From: Actinomyces qiguomingii
Lineage (GTDB): Bacteria; Actinomycetota; Actinomycetes; Actinomycetales; Actinomycetaceae
Direction: 5' to 3'
Length of the DNA: 64,000 nucleotides
Assembly: GCF_004102025.1 (NCBI RefSeq)
Contig: NZ_CP025228.1
Location: 744,001 to 808,000 of the forward strand
Shown: positions 26,434 through 35,755 of the stretch, one piece after another
Position numbering within the stretch: the first letter of the stretch is position 1
Layout: each line of letters begins with the position of its first letter
Program-made: the position numbers and the translations under genes
Notes under the pieces: model-generated
Seen by the model: only the letters and a program-made list of their open reading frames with translations
What the model was told of the DNA's origin: nothing
Databases searched by the model: none

Positions 26434-27948
26434 ATGACTGCTCTACCCGACCCCTTCGACGGCAAGGAGATCTGGTTTCTGACCGGAAGCCAGGACCTGT
26501 ACGGCGAGGAGGCCCTCGTCCAGGTCGCCGACCAGTCTCGGCAGGTAGCCACCTGGCTGGAGGCCGCCGACGCCATCCCGGTGCGGATCGTCTGGAAGCC
26601 GGTCCTGAAGGACCGCGAGGCCATCCGCGCCGCCATGCTCGCCGCCAATGCGGACGATGCCTGCATCGGGGTGATCGCCTGGATGCACACCTTCTCCCCG
26701 GCCAAGATGTGGATCGCCGGCATCGACGCCCTGGCCAAGCCACTCCTGCAACTGCACACCCAGTACTCGCAGTCCCTGCCCTGGTCCACCATCGACATGG
26801 ACTACATGAACCTCAACCAGGCCGCCCACGGCGACCGCGAGTTCGGCTACATCCTCACCCGCCTGAGCCAGCCCCGCAAGGTCGTGGTCGGACATGCCAC
26901 CCAGGCGAACACCCAGGCCAAGATCGGCACCTGGGCGCGCGCTGCCGCCGGCTGGGACGCCCTGCACCACACGCGCCTGGTCCGCTTCGGCGACAATATG
27001 CGGGGCGTCGCCGTCACCGAGGGCGACAAGACCGAGGCCGAGCTGCGCCTGGGCGCCAGCGTGAACACTTGGGGCGTCAATGACCTGGTCGAGGTCGTCG
27101 ACGCCGTCACCGAGGCCGAGATCGACGCCCTCGTTGAGGAGTACCTGGAGGCTTACGACGTCGTCGAGGAACTGCGCCCCGGCGGCGAGTGCCACGACTC
27201 TCTGCGCTACGGCGCCCGCATCGAGGCCGGTATGCGCCGCTTCCTTCAGGAGCGCGGAGCCACAGCCTTCACCACCAACTTCGAGGACCTCGGCGGACTG
27301 CGCCAGCTACCCGGACTGGCCGTCCAGCGACTCATGGCCGATGGCTACGGCTTCGGTGCAGAGGGAGACTGGAAGACCGCCCTGCTCGTGCGCGCCGCCA
27401 AGGTTATGGGTTACGGCCTGAGCGGCGGTGCCTCCTTGATGGAGGACTACTGCTACGAGATGACGCCCGGCAAGGAGAAGATCCTCGGCGCTCACATGCT
27501 GGAGATTTGTCCCTCACTGACCATCTCCAAGCCGCGCCTGGAAATCCACCCGTTGGGCATCGGGAACCGGGAGGACCCCGTTCGCCTGGTCTTCGACGCC
27601 GACACCGGCGCCGGCCTGGTGGTCGCCATGTCCGACATGCGCGAGCGCTTCCGCCTGACCGCCAATGTCGTCAACATCGTCGGCCCCGACGAGCCCCTGC
27701 CTAAGCTGCCCGTCGCTCGCGCCGTATGGGAGCCGGCCCCCGACTTCTATACCTCCACCGAATGCTGGATGCAGGCCGGAGCCGCCCACCACACGGTGAT
27801 GACCACGGCCACCACCCTGGAGATGTGGCAGGACCTGGCCGAGATCGCCCGCATGGAACTGGCCGTCATCGACTCCTCCACCACCACCCGCGACTTCGTG
27901 CAGGAGCTGCGCAACGCCCAGGTTTATTACCGCCTGACTCAGGGCTGA
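26434..27948 (+). CDS. araA: L-arabinose isomerase
   Basis: 504 aa, full family length; ATG at 26434 with AAGGA upstream. The N-terminus reads [15 protein letters not shown], a diagnostic AraA opening, followed by conserved metal-site regions such as [11 protein letters not shown] and [10 protein letters not shown]. It converts L-arabinose to L-ribulose in the cytoplasm. It is co-oriented with araD 115 bp downstream and ends 6 bp from the convergent lacI. Confidence 0.96.
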   Translation: MTALPDPFDGKEIWFLTGSQDLYGEEALVQVADQSRQVATWLEAADAIPVRIVWKPVLKDREAIRAAMLAANADDACIGVIAWMHTFSPAKMWIAGIDALAKPLLQLHTQYSQSLPWSTIDMDYMNLNQAAHGDREFGYILTRLSQPRKVVVGHATQANTQAKIGTWARAAAGWDALHHTRLVRFGDNMRGVAVTEGDKTEAELRLGASVNTWGVNDLVEVVDAVTEAEIDALVEEYLEAYDVVEELRPGGECHDSLRYGARIEAGMRRFLQERGATAFTTNFEDLGGLRQLPGLAVQRLMADGYGFGAEGDWKTALLVRAAKVMGYGLSGGASLMEDYCYEMTPGKEKILGAHMLEICPSLTISKPRLEIHPLGIGNREDPVRLVFDADTGAGLVVAMSDMRERFRLTANVVNIVGPDEPLPKLPVARAVWEPAPDFYTSTECWMQAGAAHHTVMTTATTLEMWQDLAEIARMELAVIDSSTTTRDFVQELRNAQVYYRLTQG

Positions 27949-27954
27949 GACGCC

Positions 27955-29007
27955 TCACCCAGGGGTGGGCCCCGCCCCGGCGCCGTCGACCGTGGAACCA
28001 CGCACCGACAGCGTCGGGGCGGTCGTAACCAGGCGTGGCTCCGGCCTGGTTGGCGTGTCCTGAGTCTCGACGCCGGATGCTGCGGCCCCGAGGTCGAGTA
28101 GTGCCAGCGCCCCCTTGGCTGCGGCCGGCAGATTCAAATCCACGCTGGTGAGCGTGGGAGTTGCGAAAGCGGCGGCGTCGGTGTTCCCCCTGCCGATCAC
28201 CGCCACATCCAACGGCACGCGCACGGCCCGCCGCCGCAGTGCGCTGACGGCGCCGGCGGCAAGCGCATCATTGTGGCAGACGACGGCGTCCACGGGAGCG
28301 CCCGCATGTGCCAACCGGGACACCGCCTCAATTCCACCCAGCATGTCATCGGGAGCGGCGACACGGATCACCGACTCGGAATCGATGCTCAGCCCCGCCT
28401 CCCGCAGGACCCGCACACAGGTGGACGTCCAACGATCCGCTTCGTCGCAGACCCCCACCACCGCGGGACGGAGCCGGCCCAGTGACCGCAGGTGAGCCGC
28501 GACGAGTGCCGCCTGGTCCCGCGGGGGACAACTGACCCGCGGCAGGCCGGCGGGGCCGTCGTCGGCGACCAGCACCAGGGGCGCGCCGGCCGTCGCCACC
28601 TCGGCATCCCGCCACGACGCCGGATCCAGCCCTCGCGGCACCAGCACGGCTGCATCAGAGCGACGCCCCCACGAACCGGCCAGAATCTCCCGCTCACGTG
28701 CCGGCTCGCCCCGTGTCAGCTCCAGAATCACCGATGTGCTGGCCGCTGCGCGCATCAACTCCTGCGCCAATGCGGCGTACAGTGGCTGCTGGAGGGTGGG
28801 GATCGCCAAGGTGATGCTCCCGCGCCGACCGGAGCGCAGAGCCGATGCGCTTGTATTGATCCGGTAGCCGAGCGCCTGGACCGCTTCAAGAACCCGGCGA
28901 CGCGTCTGCGGGGAGGCCCCCGGCGCCCCTCGCAGCACATTGGAAACGGTTTTGGTGGAAACGCCCGCACGTCGGGCGACATCACTCATGGTCACGCGCG
29001 CGGCCAC
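27955..29007 (-). CDS. LacI family transcriptional regulator (downstream of a tandem pair)
   Basis: 350 aa from a GTG at 29007 with GGAGGT 8 nt upstream. Helix-turn-helix VTMSDVARRAGVSTKTVSNVL, then a hinge and a sensor domain starting at RRGSITLAIPTLQQP. It overlaps the upstream lacI by 16 bp, so the two are coupled. The sensor domain is Ala/Arg-rich and quite diverged from its neighbour, so the two probably sense different ligands. Confidence 0.9.
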   Translation of the reverse strand: MAARVTMSDVARRAGVSTKTVSNVLRGAPGASPQTRRRVLEAVQALGYRINTSASALRSGRRGSITLAIPTLQQPLYAALAQELMRAAASTSVILELTRGEPAREREILAGSWGRRSDAAVLVPRGLDPASWRDAEVATAGAPLVLVADDGPAGLPRVSCPPRDQAALVAAHLRSLGRLRPAVVGVCDEADRWTSTCVRVLREAGLSIDSESVIRVAAPDDMLGGIEAVSRLAHAGAPVDAVVCHNDALAAGAVSALRRRAVRVPLDVAVIGRGNTDAAAFATPTLTSVDLNLPAAAKGALALLDLGAAASGVETQDTPTRPEPRLVTTAPTLSVRGSTVDGAGAGPTPG

Positions 29008-30029
29008 GGCGTGTCACCTCCGACGCTGGACTCGCGGGCCAATAGCACCACGTCCTCAATGACTGTGCGGACGGGGGCCTGCGGGGAGGCGATGCGCTGA
29101 CGCAGCAGTGAGACAGCGTCGGCGGCGTAGGCGCCCAGGTTCGGGGAGACGGTCGTCAAAGATGGGGAGGCATAGCGCGAGAGTTCAAGATTATCGATAC
29201 CGGTCACGGCGACATCCTCGGGAACGCGTATCCCGGCCGCCGCGAGTTCGTGGAGCGTGCCGAGCGCCAGTGCGTCGTTGAAGGCGATTATGGCGTCGAA
29301 GTCGGCACCGCGCTCCAACAGACTGCGCACGGCGGCGGCGCCGTCGACGGGGCGCCATTCAGAGGAGACCACCGTCAGGCGCTCGTCCAGTGTCAGCCGA
29401 TGTCTCACCATCGCCATGCGCAGGGCGGCGGTACGGGTCAGGGCCGCCGCGTGCGTCCACCGGCCCGGTGCGCTCACGCCCAGGGCGGCTATGCGTGTGC
29501 GTCCCAGAGCTCGCAGATGGGAGACGACCAGGTCGATGCCGCCTTCGTTGTCCATGGCCACCCGGTCCACCGCCTCATGTCGGCTCTCGCCCAGCAGTAC
29601 CAGCGCATGCCGGGAGGCGAATGCGGTGACCTGCTCCGGCTCCATTCCTTGCCAGTACATGATCGTGCCGTCCAGATCGGGGTGCTCGGCAAGGAAATCC
29701 GCCTCGCCCTGGCCTCTTTCGCCGGTTACCCCTAGTACCACCGCCAGATTGTGGCGGCGCGCCTCGGCGGCGATGCGGTCGGCGATCTCGGCGAAGAAAG
29801 GCTGGGCCAATTCCGGCACCGCCAAACCGATCGTGTTCGAATGGCCGGTCCGCAGTGAGCGGGCGGAGGCGTTGGGGGAGTAGCCGGTGCGGGCCACGGC
29901 CGCCAGCACGCGCTCGCGGGTGGCGGGGGAGACCCCCGGCTCGGCGTTGACCACCCGCGAGACTGTCTTGGTAGATACGCCCGCAAGAGCTGCGACGTCG
30001 AACAGCGTGGCGGACATGTCCGGCAGCAT
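28992..30029 (-). CDS. LacI family transcriptional regulator (upstream of a tandem pair)
   Basis: 345 aa from 30029, or 341 from an ATG at 30017; GGAGG lies 11 nt before 30029. Helix-turn-helix ATLFDVAALAGVSTKTVSRVV, then HSNTIGLAVPELAQPFF at the start of the sensor domain. Divergent from the GH51/importer-3 operon, which it probably represses through the TTGACAACGTT site at 30179. Confidence 0.9.
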   Translation of the reverse strand: MLPDMSATLFDVAALAGVSTKTVSRVVNAEPGVSPATRERVLAAVARTGYSPNASARSLRTGHSNTIGLAVPELAQPFFAEIADRIAAEARRHNLAVVLGVTGERGQGEADFLAEHPDLDGTIMYWQGMEPEQVTAFASRHALVLLGESRHEAVDRVAMDNEGGIDLVVSHLRALGRTRIAALGVSAPGRWTHAAALTRTAALRMAMVRHRLTLDERLTVVSSEWRPVDGAAAVRSLLERGADFDAIIAFNDALALGTLHELAAAGIRVPEDVAVTGIDNLELSRYASPSLTTVSPNLGAYAADAVSLLRQRIASPQAPVRTVIEDVVLLARESSVGGDTPWPRA

Positions 30030-30178
30030 ACAGAACCCCGCCTCCGATCATGTTGCGGCACACATTCAACGATGTCAGGCTCGGCAACGGCTGCGATGTC
30101 GGTCTTGTGCTTCCGTGTGGCGGCTTAGTTTCGCGGAATTAGCTCAGTGTTAACGCGCCTTTTAGGGTTCACTGGCTG

Positions 30179-30194
30179 TTGACAACGTTGAAGC
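30179..30194 (+). promoter_or_regulatory. TTGACAACG-type site upstream of the second GH51
   Basis: TTGACAACGTTGAAGC at 30179-30194 matches the GH127 and GH27 promoter sites. TTGACA can serve as -35; the expected -10 (CACCAT at 30202-30207) is weak, so expression may need other factors. The start codon is about 100 bp further. Confidence 0.5.
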
Positions 30195-30294
30195 AGTGAG
30201 TCACCATGGCATGGACAGCACGACGTCGTGCCGCCGCCCCGCCGGATTCCGGCACGGCGCAGCCGACGCGAATCGACTCAAAGGAGAGAATCCC

Positions 30295-31800
30295 TTGACA
30301 GCGCGCATATCGGTCGACGCCGACCGCCCCATCGGTTGCATCTCGCCCCGCATGTACGGCTCCTTCGTGGAACACATGGGGCGCTGCGTGTACACCGGCA
30401 TCTTCGAACCGGACCACCCCACCGCCGATGCCGACGGCCTGCGGCGGGATGTCATGGAACTGGTGCGCGAACTCGGAGTCACCACCGTTCGCTACCCCGG
30501 CGGCAACTTCGTGTCCAACTACCGCTGGGAGGACGGCGTCGGTCCCGTCCAGGACCGACCCCGGCGGCTGGAGTTGGCCTGGCACACCACCGAGCCCAAC
30601 ACCTTCGGAACCGACCAGTTCATGACCTGGTGCGACCAGGCCGGCATTGAGCCCATGCTGGCCATCAACCTCGGCACCCGCGGCGAGACCGAGGCCGTCA
30701 ACCTGCTCGACTATGTCAACGGGCGGGCAGACACCCAGTACGCCAATATGCGCCGCACCAACGGGCGTGAGGAACCTTACGACGTGCGCATGTGGTGCCT
30801 GGGCAATGAGATGGATGGCCCCTGGCAGGTCGGTCACAAGAACGCCGAGGACTACGCCTACCTGGCCCTGTCCACCGCCCGCGCCATGCATATGGTGGAC
30901 CAGGACCTAGAACTGGTGGCCTGCGGCTCCTCCGCCTGGGAGATGCCCACCTTCGGTGACTGGGAGCGCACCATACTCGAGCTGGCCTATGACGAGGTTG
31001 ACTACATCAGCCTCCACCGCTACATCGACCCCGACGCCCAGGACCGGGCCAGCTTCCTGGCCGCCGGGGTGGACCTGGACCGCTACATTGAGGGGGTGGT
31101 CGCCACTGCGGACGCCGTCGGCGCCAAGAGGCGCTCCAACAAGAAGATCATGATCTCCTTTGACGAATGGAACGTGTGGCGCCTGGGGGCCTGGAACTCC
31201 ATTGAGCACAATTTCGCCCCCGATGACTGGCCGGAGGCGGCCCCCCGCATTGAGGATATTTACACCGGCGCCGACGCCTTGGTGGTCGGTGGACTGCTCA
31301 TTTCGCTGCTGCGTCACGCCGACCGCGTCAAGGCGGCCTCACTGGCACAGCTGGTCAACGTGATCGCCCCGATCATGACCGAGAAGGGCGGACGGGCCTG
31401 GCGGCAGACCACCTTCCACCCCTTCGCCATCGCCTCCCGGATCGCCCGCGGCCGAGCCTACGACGCCGTCGTCGCCAGCCCGACCACCAAAACCGAGCGC
31501 TACGGCGAGGTCGACGCCGTCGACGCCGTGGTCACCTGGGACGAGGAGGTCTCCGCCGGCTCGCTGCTGGCCCTGAACCGCTCGCTGACAGGCTCGGTCG
31601 ACCTCACCGCCGCGCTGGGTTCCCTGGGCGTGAGCCGGGTCAAAGAGGCCCGGATCATCGCCCCGGACGACCTTGACGCCGTCAACACCGCCGACGATCC
31701 CGACCGCGTGTGCCCCGTGCCCCACGAGGTGACGCTGACCGACGGCGTGCTCGCCACCACGCTGCCGCCCGCCTCCTGGCTGGCTGTCGAGCTCGCCTGA
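30295..31800 (+). CDS. Alpha-L-arabinofuranosidase, GH51 (second copy)
   Basis: 501 aa from a TTG at 30295 with AAAGGAGAG 5 nt upstream; the open frame upstream is unrelated to the family. GH51 landmarks: MYGSFVEHMGRCVYTGIF, VRYPGGNFVSNYRWEDG, acid/base Glu172 in CLGNEMDGPW and nucleophile Glu291 in SFDEWNVW. This is the classical intracellular GH51 type, close to characterised AbfA enzymes, and differs from the first copy at 7605. It leads the operon of importer 3. Confidence 0.95.
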   Translation: MTARISVDADRPIGCISPRMYGSFVEHMGRCVYTGIFEPDHPTADADGLRRDVMELVRELGVTTVRYPGGNFVSNYRWEDGVGPVQDRPRRLELAWHTTEPNTFGTDQFMTWCDQAGIEPMLAINLGTRGETEAVNLLDYVNGRADTQYANMRRTNGREEPYDVRMWCLGNEMDGPWQVGHKNAEDYAYLALSTARAMHMVDQDLELVACGSSAWEMPTFGDWERTILELAYDEVDYISLHRYIDPDAQDRASFLAAGVDLDRYIEGVVATADAVGAKRRSNKKIMISFDEWNVWRLGAWNSIEHNFAPDDWPEAAPRIEDIYTGADALVVGGLLISLLRHADRVKAASLAQLVNVIAPIMTEKGGRAWRQTTFHPFAIASRIARGRAYDAVVASPTTKTERYGEVDAVDAVVTWDEEVSAGSLLALNRSLTGSVDLTAALGSLGVSRVKEARIIAPDDLDAVNTADDPDRVCPVPHEVTLTDGVLATTLPPASWLAVELA

Positions 31801-31812
31801 GCCACTGCGGAT

Positions 31813-31847
31813 CCTCGGCGGCGGCACGACCCGATCCGCCGCCGAGG
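31813..31847 (+). other. Strong hairpin between GH51 and importer 3 genes
   Basis: CCTCGGCGGCGG (31813-31824) pairs perfectly with CCGCCGCCGAGG (31836-31847) over an 11-nt loop. No U-tract follows and the next gene begins 45 bp on. Likely a partial terminator or an mRNA-protecting structure that separates enzyme and transporter expression. Confidence 0.5.
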
Positions 31848-31891
31848 CCGCACAAGTAAAACTCGTAGACACAACTGACAAGGAGGTCACG

Positions 31892-33229
31892 TTGAGTCAA
31901 TTAATTGGTTTTTCAAAACCGCCTAGCAGGCGCCGTTTCCTGACAGCGGCGGTGGTCTCCGGTGCCGCACTGGCCGGTGCCGGCCTCCTGGGCGGCTGCG
32001 CACCCTCGGCCTCGGCCGGGGATCGCACCCGGGTGCAGCTGTGGCACCTGTTCACCGGTGGTGACGGCGGTGTCTTCCAAGCCATGATGGACACGGTCGG
32101 CAAGCAGAATCCGCAGCTTGAGATCGATCCGGTGGTGCTCACCTGGGGCGGTCCCTACTACACCAAACTCGCCATGTCCTCCGTGGGCGGGCGCTCCCCG
32201 GACCTGGCGGTTATGCACGCCACCCGGGTGATCGGCTACGCCCCCGGCGGGCTGCTGGATACCTGGGACTTGAACCGGCTGGCGGAGCATGGCATCACCC
32301 CGGAGATGTTCCCCGGGCTGCTGTGGGACAAATGTTTCGTGGATGGACGGCTGTACGCCATTCCGTTGGACTTCCACGCCTTCCTCCTGTTCTACAACAC
32401 CGAACTGTGCCGGCAGGCGGGGCTGCTTGACGCCGACGGCACCCTGTCCGGACTGGAATCCCCGGAGGGATTCCTGGATGCGGGACGCCGCCTGGCCGAG
32501 GTCACCGGTGGACAGGGCATGTCCTTCGGATACACCGGCGACGGCGCCCAGGTCTCCCGCATGTTCTGGGGGCTGTACGCCCAGACCGGCGCCGAATGCA
32601 CCCTTGTTCCGGACCAGGAGGTGCAGATCGACCGGGACGCCGCCATCGAAGTCACCTCTTTCATCAAGGACATGTTCGACGGCACCATCGCCGATCCGAA
32701 TATGGACTACGGCGGTGCCATCGGCTCCTTCTCCACCGGACGCACCGGCATCACCTTCATGGGCAACTGGGAGTACCAGAGCTTCCTTGCCGCCGGTGTC
32801 CCCCTGGACGCGATGCCCATGCCCAATGTTTTCGGCACGCCCGCCACCTTCGGTGACTCCCATGTATTCGTTCTGCCGCACCAGACTAATGTGGACGAAT
32901 CCCGGCGGGATGCCGCATATGAGGTGGTGGCCGGCATGCTCAACAACTCCCTGGACTGGGCCGCCGGCGGGCACATTCCCGCCAATACGGAAGTCACCGA
33001 TTCGGCCGCTTTCGGAGAACTCGTGCCCCAATCGCATTACGCCCAGGCCATTGAGCAGGCGGCTTTCGAACCGGCCTCCTGGTTCACCGGCTCCGGTTCT
33101 GACTTCCAAGCGCGCGTGGCCGAGGTGATGCAGTCCTGCTGGTTGTCCAACTCCCTGACCCCCGAGCAGGCGGTCGACGGGCTCATCGACCGCCTGGGCC
33201 GCATGCTCGAGCAGAACCCGCCCGCCTGA
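31892..33229 (+). CDS. Sugar ABC transporter substrate-binding lipoprotein (importer 3)
   Basis: 445 aa from a TTG at 31892 with AAGGAGG 5 nt upstream. Signal sequence with SRRRF and lipobox LGGC (Cys36). Family-1 solute-binding fold: VQLWHLFTGGDGG at the mature start and GVPLDAMPMPNVFG in the second lobe. Followed by two permeases, with no ATPase. The substrate is likely an arabino-oligosaccharide, by operon context. Confidence 0.9.
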   Translation: MSQLIGFSKPPSRRRFLTAAVVSGAALAGAGLLGGCAPSASAGDRTRVQLWHLFTGGDGGVFQAMMDTVGKQNPQLEIDPVVLTWGGPYYTKLAMSSVGGRSPDLAVMHATRVIGYAPGGLLDTWDLNRLAEHGITPEMFPGLLWDKCFVDGRLYAIPLDFHAFLLFYNTELCRQAGLLDADGTLSGLESPEGFLDAGRRLAEVTGGQGMSFGYTGDGAQVSRMFWGLYAQTGAECTLVPDQEVQIDRDAAIEVTSFIKDMFDGTIADPNMDYGGAIGSFSTGRTGITFMGNWEYQSFLAAGVPLDAMPMPNVFGTPATFGDSHVFVLPHQTNVDESRRDAAYEVVAGMLNNSLDWAAGGHIPANTEVTDSAAFGELVPQSHYAQAIEQAAFEPASWFTGSGSDFQARVAEVMQSCWLSNSLTPEQAVDGLIDRLGRMLEQNPPA

Positions 33230-33247
33230 GGAGAAAGGAGAATCGAC

Positions 33248-34174
33248 ATGACTGTCAACGCCGTCAACGTTGCCGCCTCTTCCGGTTCCCGCACGGCCCG
33301 GCGGCTGGGCTCCGGTCTTCCCTTCGTCATCCCCTTCCTGATCGTGGCCTTCCTGTTCCTGATCGCCCCCATCGTCTATGGACTGTGGCTGTCTTTCACC
33401 GAGCAGTCCCTGATGGGAAATGGCGGCTGGGTGGGCCTGGCCAACTACGCCGAGGCGCTCGGTGACGCCACCATGTGGGCCACCTTGTGGCACACGATCG
33501 CCTTCACCCTGATGAGCACCGTCCCGCTGGTGGTGCTGGCCCTGGTGATGGCGCTGCTGGTCTACATCGGCATCCCCGGCCAGTGGTTCTGGAGGCTGTC
33601 ATTTTTCGCCCCCTACCTGCTGCCGGTCGCCGTCGTCGTGCAGATCTGGACCTGGCTGTTTAATTCCGACGTCGGCTTCATCAACTACTGGCTGCAACAG
33701 ATCGGGCTGGACCGGGTCGGTTGGCTCACCGAGGTGGATGTGGCCATGTGGTCAATGGTGATCCTCACCGTCTGGTGGACGGTCGGCTTCAACTTTTTGC
33801 TGTACCTGTCCAGCCTCCAGGCCATCCCGGACCTGCTGTATGAGGCCGCGGAGGTTGACGGAGCCGGATTCTGGCGCAAGCTGTGGTCGGTGACTCTGCC
33901 GCAGCTGCGCGCGACCACGGTGCTTGTGGCCACACTGCAGGTGATCGCCTCGCTGAAGATCTTCGACCAGATGTTCATCGCCTTCAACGGCGGTTCGGGA
34001 CCAGAGGGCTCCACCCGCCCCATCCTCCAATACATCTATGACACGGGTTTCACGAACTACCGCATGGGTTACGCCTCGGCGATGTCATACATCTTCTTCA
34101 TCGTCATCATTGTCATCACCGTGGCCTTCCGGTTCCTGACCCGCTCCCGGAAGGACGTCGATAATGAGCTCTGA
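33248..34174 (+). CDS. Sugar ABC transporter permease, MalF type (importer 3)
   Basis: 308 aa, six predicted membrane segments; first hydrophobic block FVIPFLIVAFLFLIAPIVYG. EAA motif EAAEVDGAGFWRKL followed by VTLPQLRA. AGGAGAA ribosome site before the ATG. It overlaps the next permease by 11 bp. Confidence 0.9.
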   Translation: MTVNAVNVAASSGSRTARRLGSGLPFVIPFLIVAFLFLIAPIVYGLWLSFTEQSLMGNGGWVGLANYAEALGDATMWATLWHTIAFTLMSTVPLVVLALVMALLVYIGIPGQWFWRLSFFAPYLLPVAVVVQIWTWLFNSDVGFINYWLQQIGLDRVGWLTEVDVAMWSMVILTVWWTVGFNFLLYLSSLQAIPDLLYEAAEVDGAGFWRKLWSVTLPQLRATTVLVATLQVIASLKIFDQMFIAFNGGSGPEGSTRPILQYIYDTGFTNYRMGYASAMSYIFFIVIIVITVAFRFLTRSRKDVDNEL

Positions 34175-35096
34175 AACCATCGTTCAGCCGCTGTCCCTGC
34201 GCCGGACGCGCCAGCGCGACCGTGCCGAGCGCCGGGCGGAGATCCGCCGTACCCGTGGTCTGCTACTGGGTGACAGCAAGGCGGCGCGCGTGATCGCCTT
34301 CCTGATCCTGGCCCTATTTGCCTTCACCTGGCTGCTGCCGCTCATTTGGGCGCTGGATACCTCGTTCAAAACCGAGGTGCAAGCCCAGTCTCTGCCGCTG
34401 CAGTGGATCCCCGACGGCGGCTTCACCCTGGAGAACTACCGCACCGTGTTTGAACGCGGAGAGGTGTTCACCTGGATGGGAAACACCTTCCTGGTTGCCA
34501 CCGCCGTCACCGTAATCACGGTGATCATCAGTGCCCTGGCCGGCTACGCCTTCTCCCGCACCATCTTCCGCGGCCGCCGGGCGCTGTTGGCATTGACGAT
34601 CGCGCTGATCATGGTGCCCGGGCAGATTCTGATCGTGCCCCTGTTCAAGGAGATGGTGCTGCTGAACGCGGTGGACACCTTCGTCGGCGTGATCCTGCCG
34701 CAGACGATCGCGCCCATGATGGTGTTCATCTTCAAGCAGTACTTCGATCAGGTACCCCAAGAGCTTGAGGACGCCGCCCGCGTGGATGGCGCCGGCAACT
34801 GGCGCCTGTTTTGGAGCATCATCTTGCCGGTGTCCCGGCCGATCGTCACCGCGGTCGCCATCTTCGTGTTCATCGGTGCGTGGAACAACTTCATGTGGCC
34901 GTTCATCATCACCAACAACCCCGACCTGATGACCCTGCCGGTGGGGCTGTCCACGGTGAAGAACGCCTATGGGACCATCTACGCCCAGACCATGGCCTCG
35001 GCCATGATCGCAGCGTTGCCGCTGACGATCCTGTTCATGGCTTTCCAGCGCCAGATCATCAAGGCGGTGGCCACCACCGGTCTGGGCGGGCAATGA
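34164..35096 (+). CDS. Sugar ABC transporter permease, MalG type (importer 3)
   Basis: 310 aa with a basic N-terminal tail (RRTRQRDRAERR) before the first membrane segment. EAA-type motif EDAARVDGAGNWRLF followed by IILPVSRP. Last gene of the operon, ending near a dispersed repeat and a strong hairpin. Confidence 0.9.
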   Translation: MSSETIVQPLSLRRTRQRDRAERRAEIRRTRGLLLGDSKAARVIAFLILALFAFTWLLPLIWALDTSFKTEVQAQSLPLQWIPDGGFTLENYRTVFERGEVFTWMGNTFLVATAVTVITVIISALAGYAFSRTIFRGRRALLALTIALIMVPGQILIVPLFKEMVLLNAVDTFVGVILPQTIAPMMVFIFKQYFDQVPQELEDAARVDGAGNWRLFWSIILPVSRPIVTAVAIFVFIGAWNNFMWPFIITNNPDLMTLPVGLSTVKNAYGTIYAQTMASAMIAALPLTILFMAFQRQIIKAVATTGLGGQ

Positions 35097-35137
35097 GCCG
35101 GGGTGCGTGTCGTTCCGGTTGGACCGCCATCCTGCGG

Positions 35138-35206
35138 ATGGACCGCCTTGAATGCGCTCTCAGGCGGTCCAAGCGCAGTTACGCGGTCCAAGTATGAGGT
35201 CGGCAG
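35138..35206 (+). repeat. Dispersed GGACC/GGTCC repeat, copy 2
   Basis: Related to the copies at 17173-17236 (opposite orientation) and 55852-55914, with somewhat more mismatches. Contains the shared GCGGTCCAAGT end and GGACC/GGTCC arms that can form hairpins. It lies between the importer 3 operon and its terminator. Confidence 0.6.
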
Positions 35207-35243
35207 CCGATCAGGTCTACATCCTCAAACCGGGAGTGACGAA

Positions 35244-35289
35244 CTGGTGGGTGGGGCTTGCCTCCTTATGAGGTGACCCCACCCACCAG
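35244..35289. terminator. Bidirectional hairpin terminator
   Basis: A perfect 13-bp stem: CTGGTGGGTGGGG (35244-35256) and CCCCACCCACCAG (35277-35289), with a further CCTC/GAGG pair inside the 20-nt loop. It lies between two convergent genes, the importer 3 permease and the lipoprotein gene, and can serve both. U-tracts are short. Confidence 0.7.
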
Positions 35290-35299
35290 CGGGCGCAAC

Positions 35300-35755
35300 T
35301 TACTCGAGGACGTCCCCTACCAGGAAGTACTCGTCGTACCCCGGCTCCGGCAGCGGCGTCGTATTGGGCGTGGACGTGTAACCGCCGCCCAGTGAGACAT
35401 CAGAGTCGATCTGGATGGTGCTGCCGCTGGGTAGGCGAATCTCGGTTCCTTCGGGGGTGATCTCGGTCCCCTCCGGGAAGATCATGCCAAGCCGCTCATT
35501 TTCACCGACGATGCCCTGCACGTAACCGCTGCGCTCGTCGATGGTGAGTCGTCCCTCGAAAAGTGCTTCCGGAGATCCGTTATCCTCGGATGCCTCATAA
35601 ATGAGCAACTGCGATTGTGATGACGTCGGGCCGGGCTGTGCGTCGCTGCCATCGTCGCTCACGGCGCATCCTCCCAGGGTCAACGCCAGGGTTGCTCCGG
35701 CCATGGCCACTGCACACCGGATAATGGTGGACTGCATTGCTCGCAGGGCTCTCAT
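35300..35755 (-). CDS. Small secreted lipoprotein coupled to the S1 protease
   Basis: 151 aa from the ATG at 35755, which overlaps the protease stop by 4 bp (ATGA), indicating coupled translation. Signal peptide with lipobox LGGC (Cys30). The mature part is short, acidic and rich in Gly/Thr/Ser, with a repeated EGTEI unit and no known domain. It could be a surface inhibitor, chaperone or anchor for the protease; this is inference from coupling. Confidence 0.75.
   Translation of the reverse strand: MRALRAMQSTIIRCAVAMAGATLALTLGGCAVSDDGSDAQPGPTSSQSQLLIYEASEDNGSPEALFEGRLTIDERSGYVQGIVGENERLGMIFPEGTEITPEGTEIRLPSGSTIQIDSDVSLGGGYTSTPNTTPLPEPGYDEYFLVGDVLE

Noticed and set aside
30130..30165. A TAGCTCAG-like stretch (GGAATTAGCTCAG) that resembles the D-arm region of a tRNA
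   Set aside because: No acceptor stem, anticodon stem or T-loop can be built around it.
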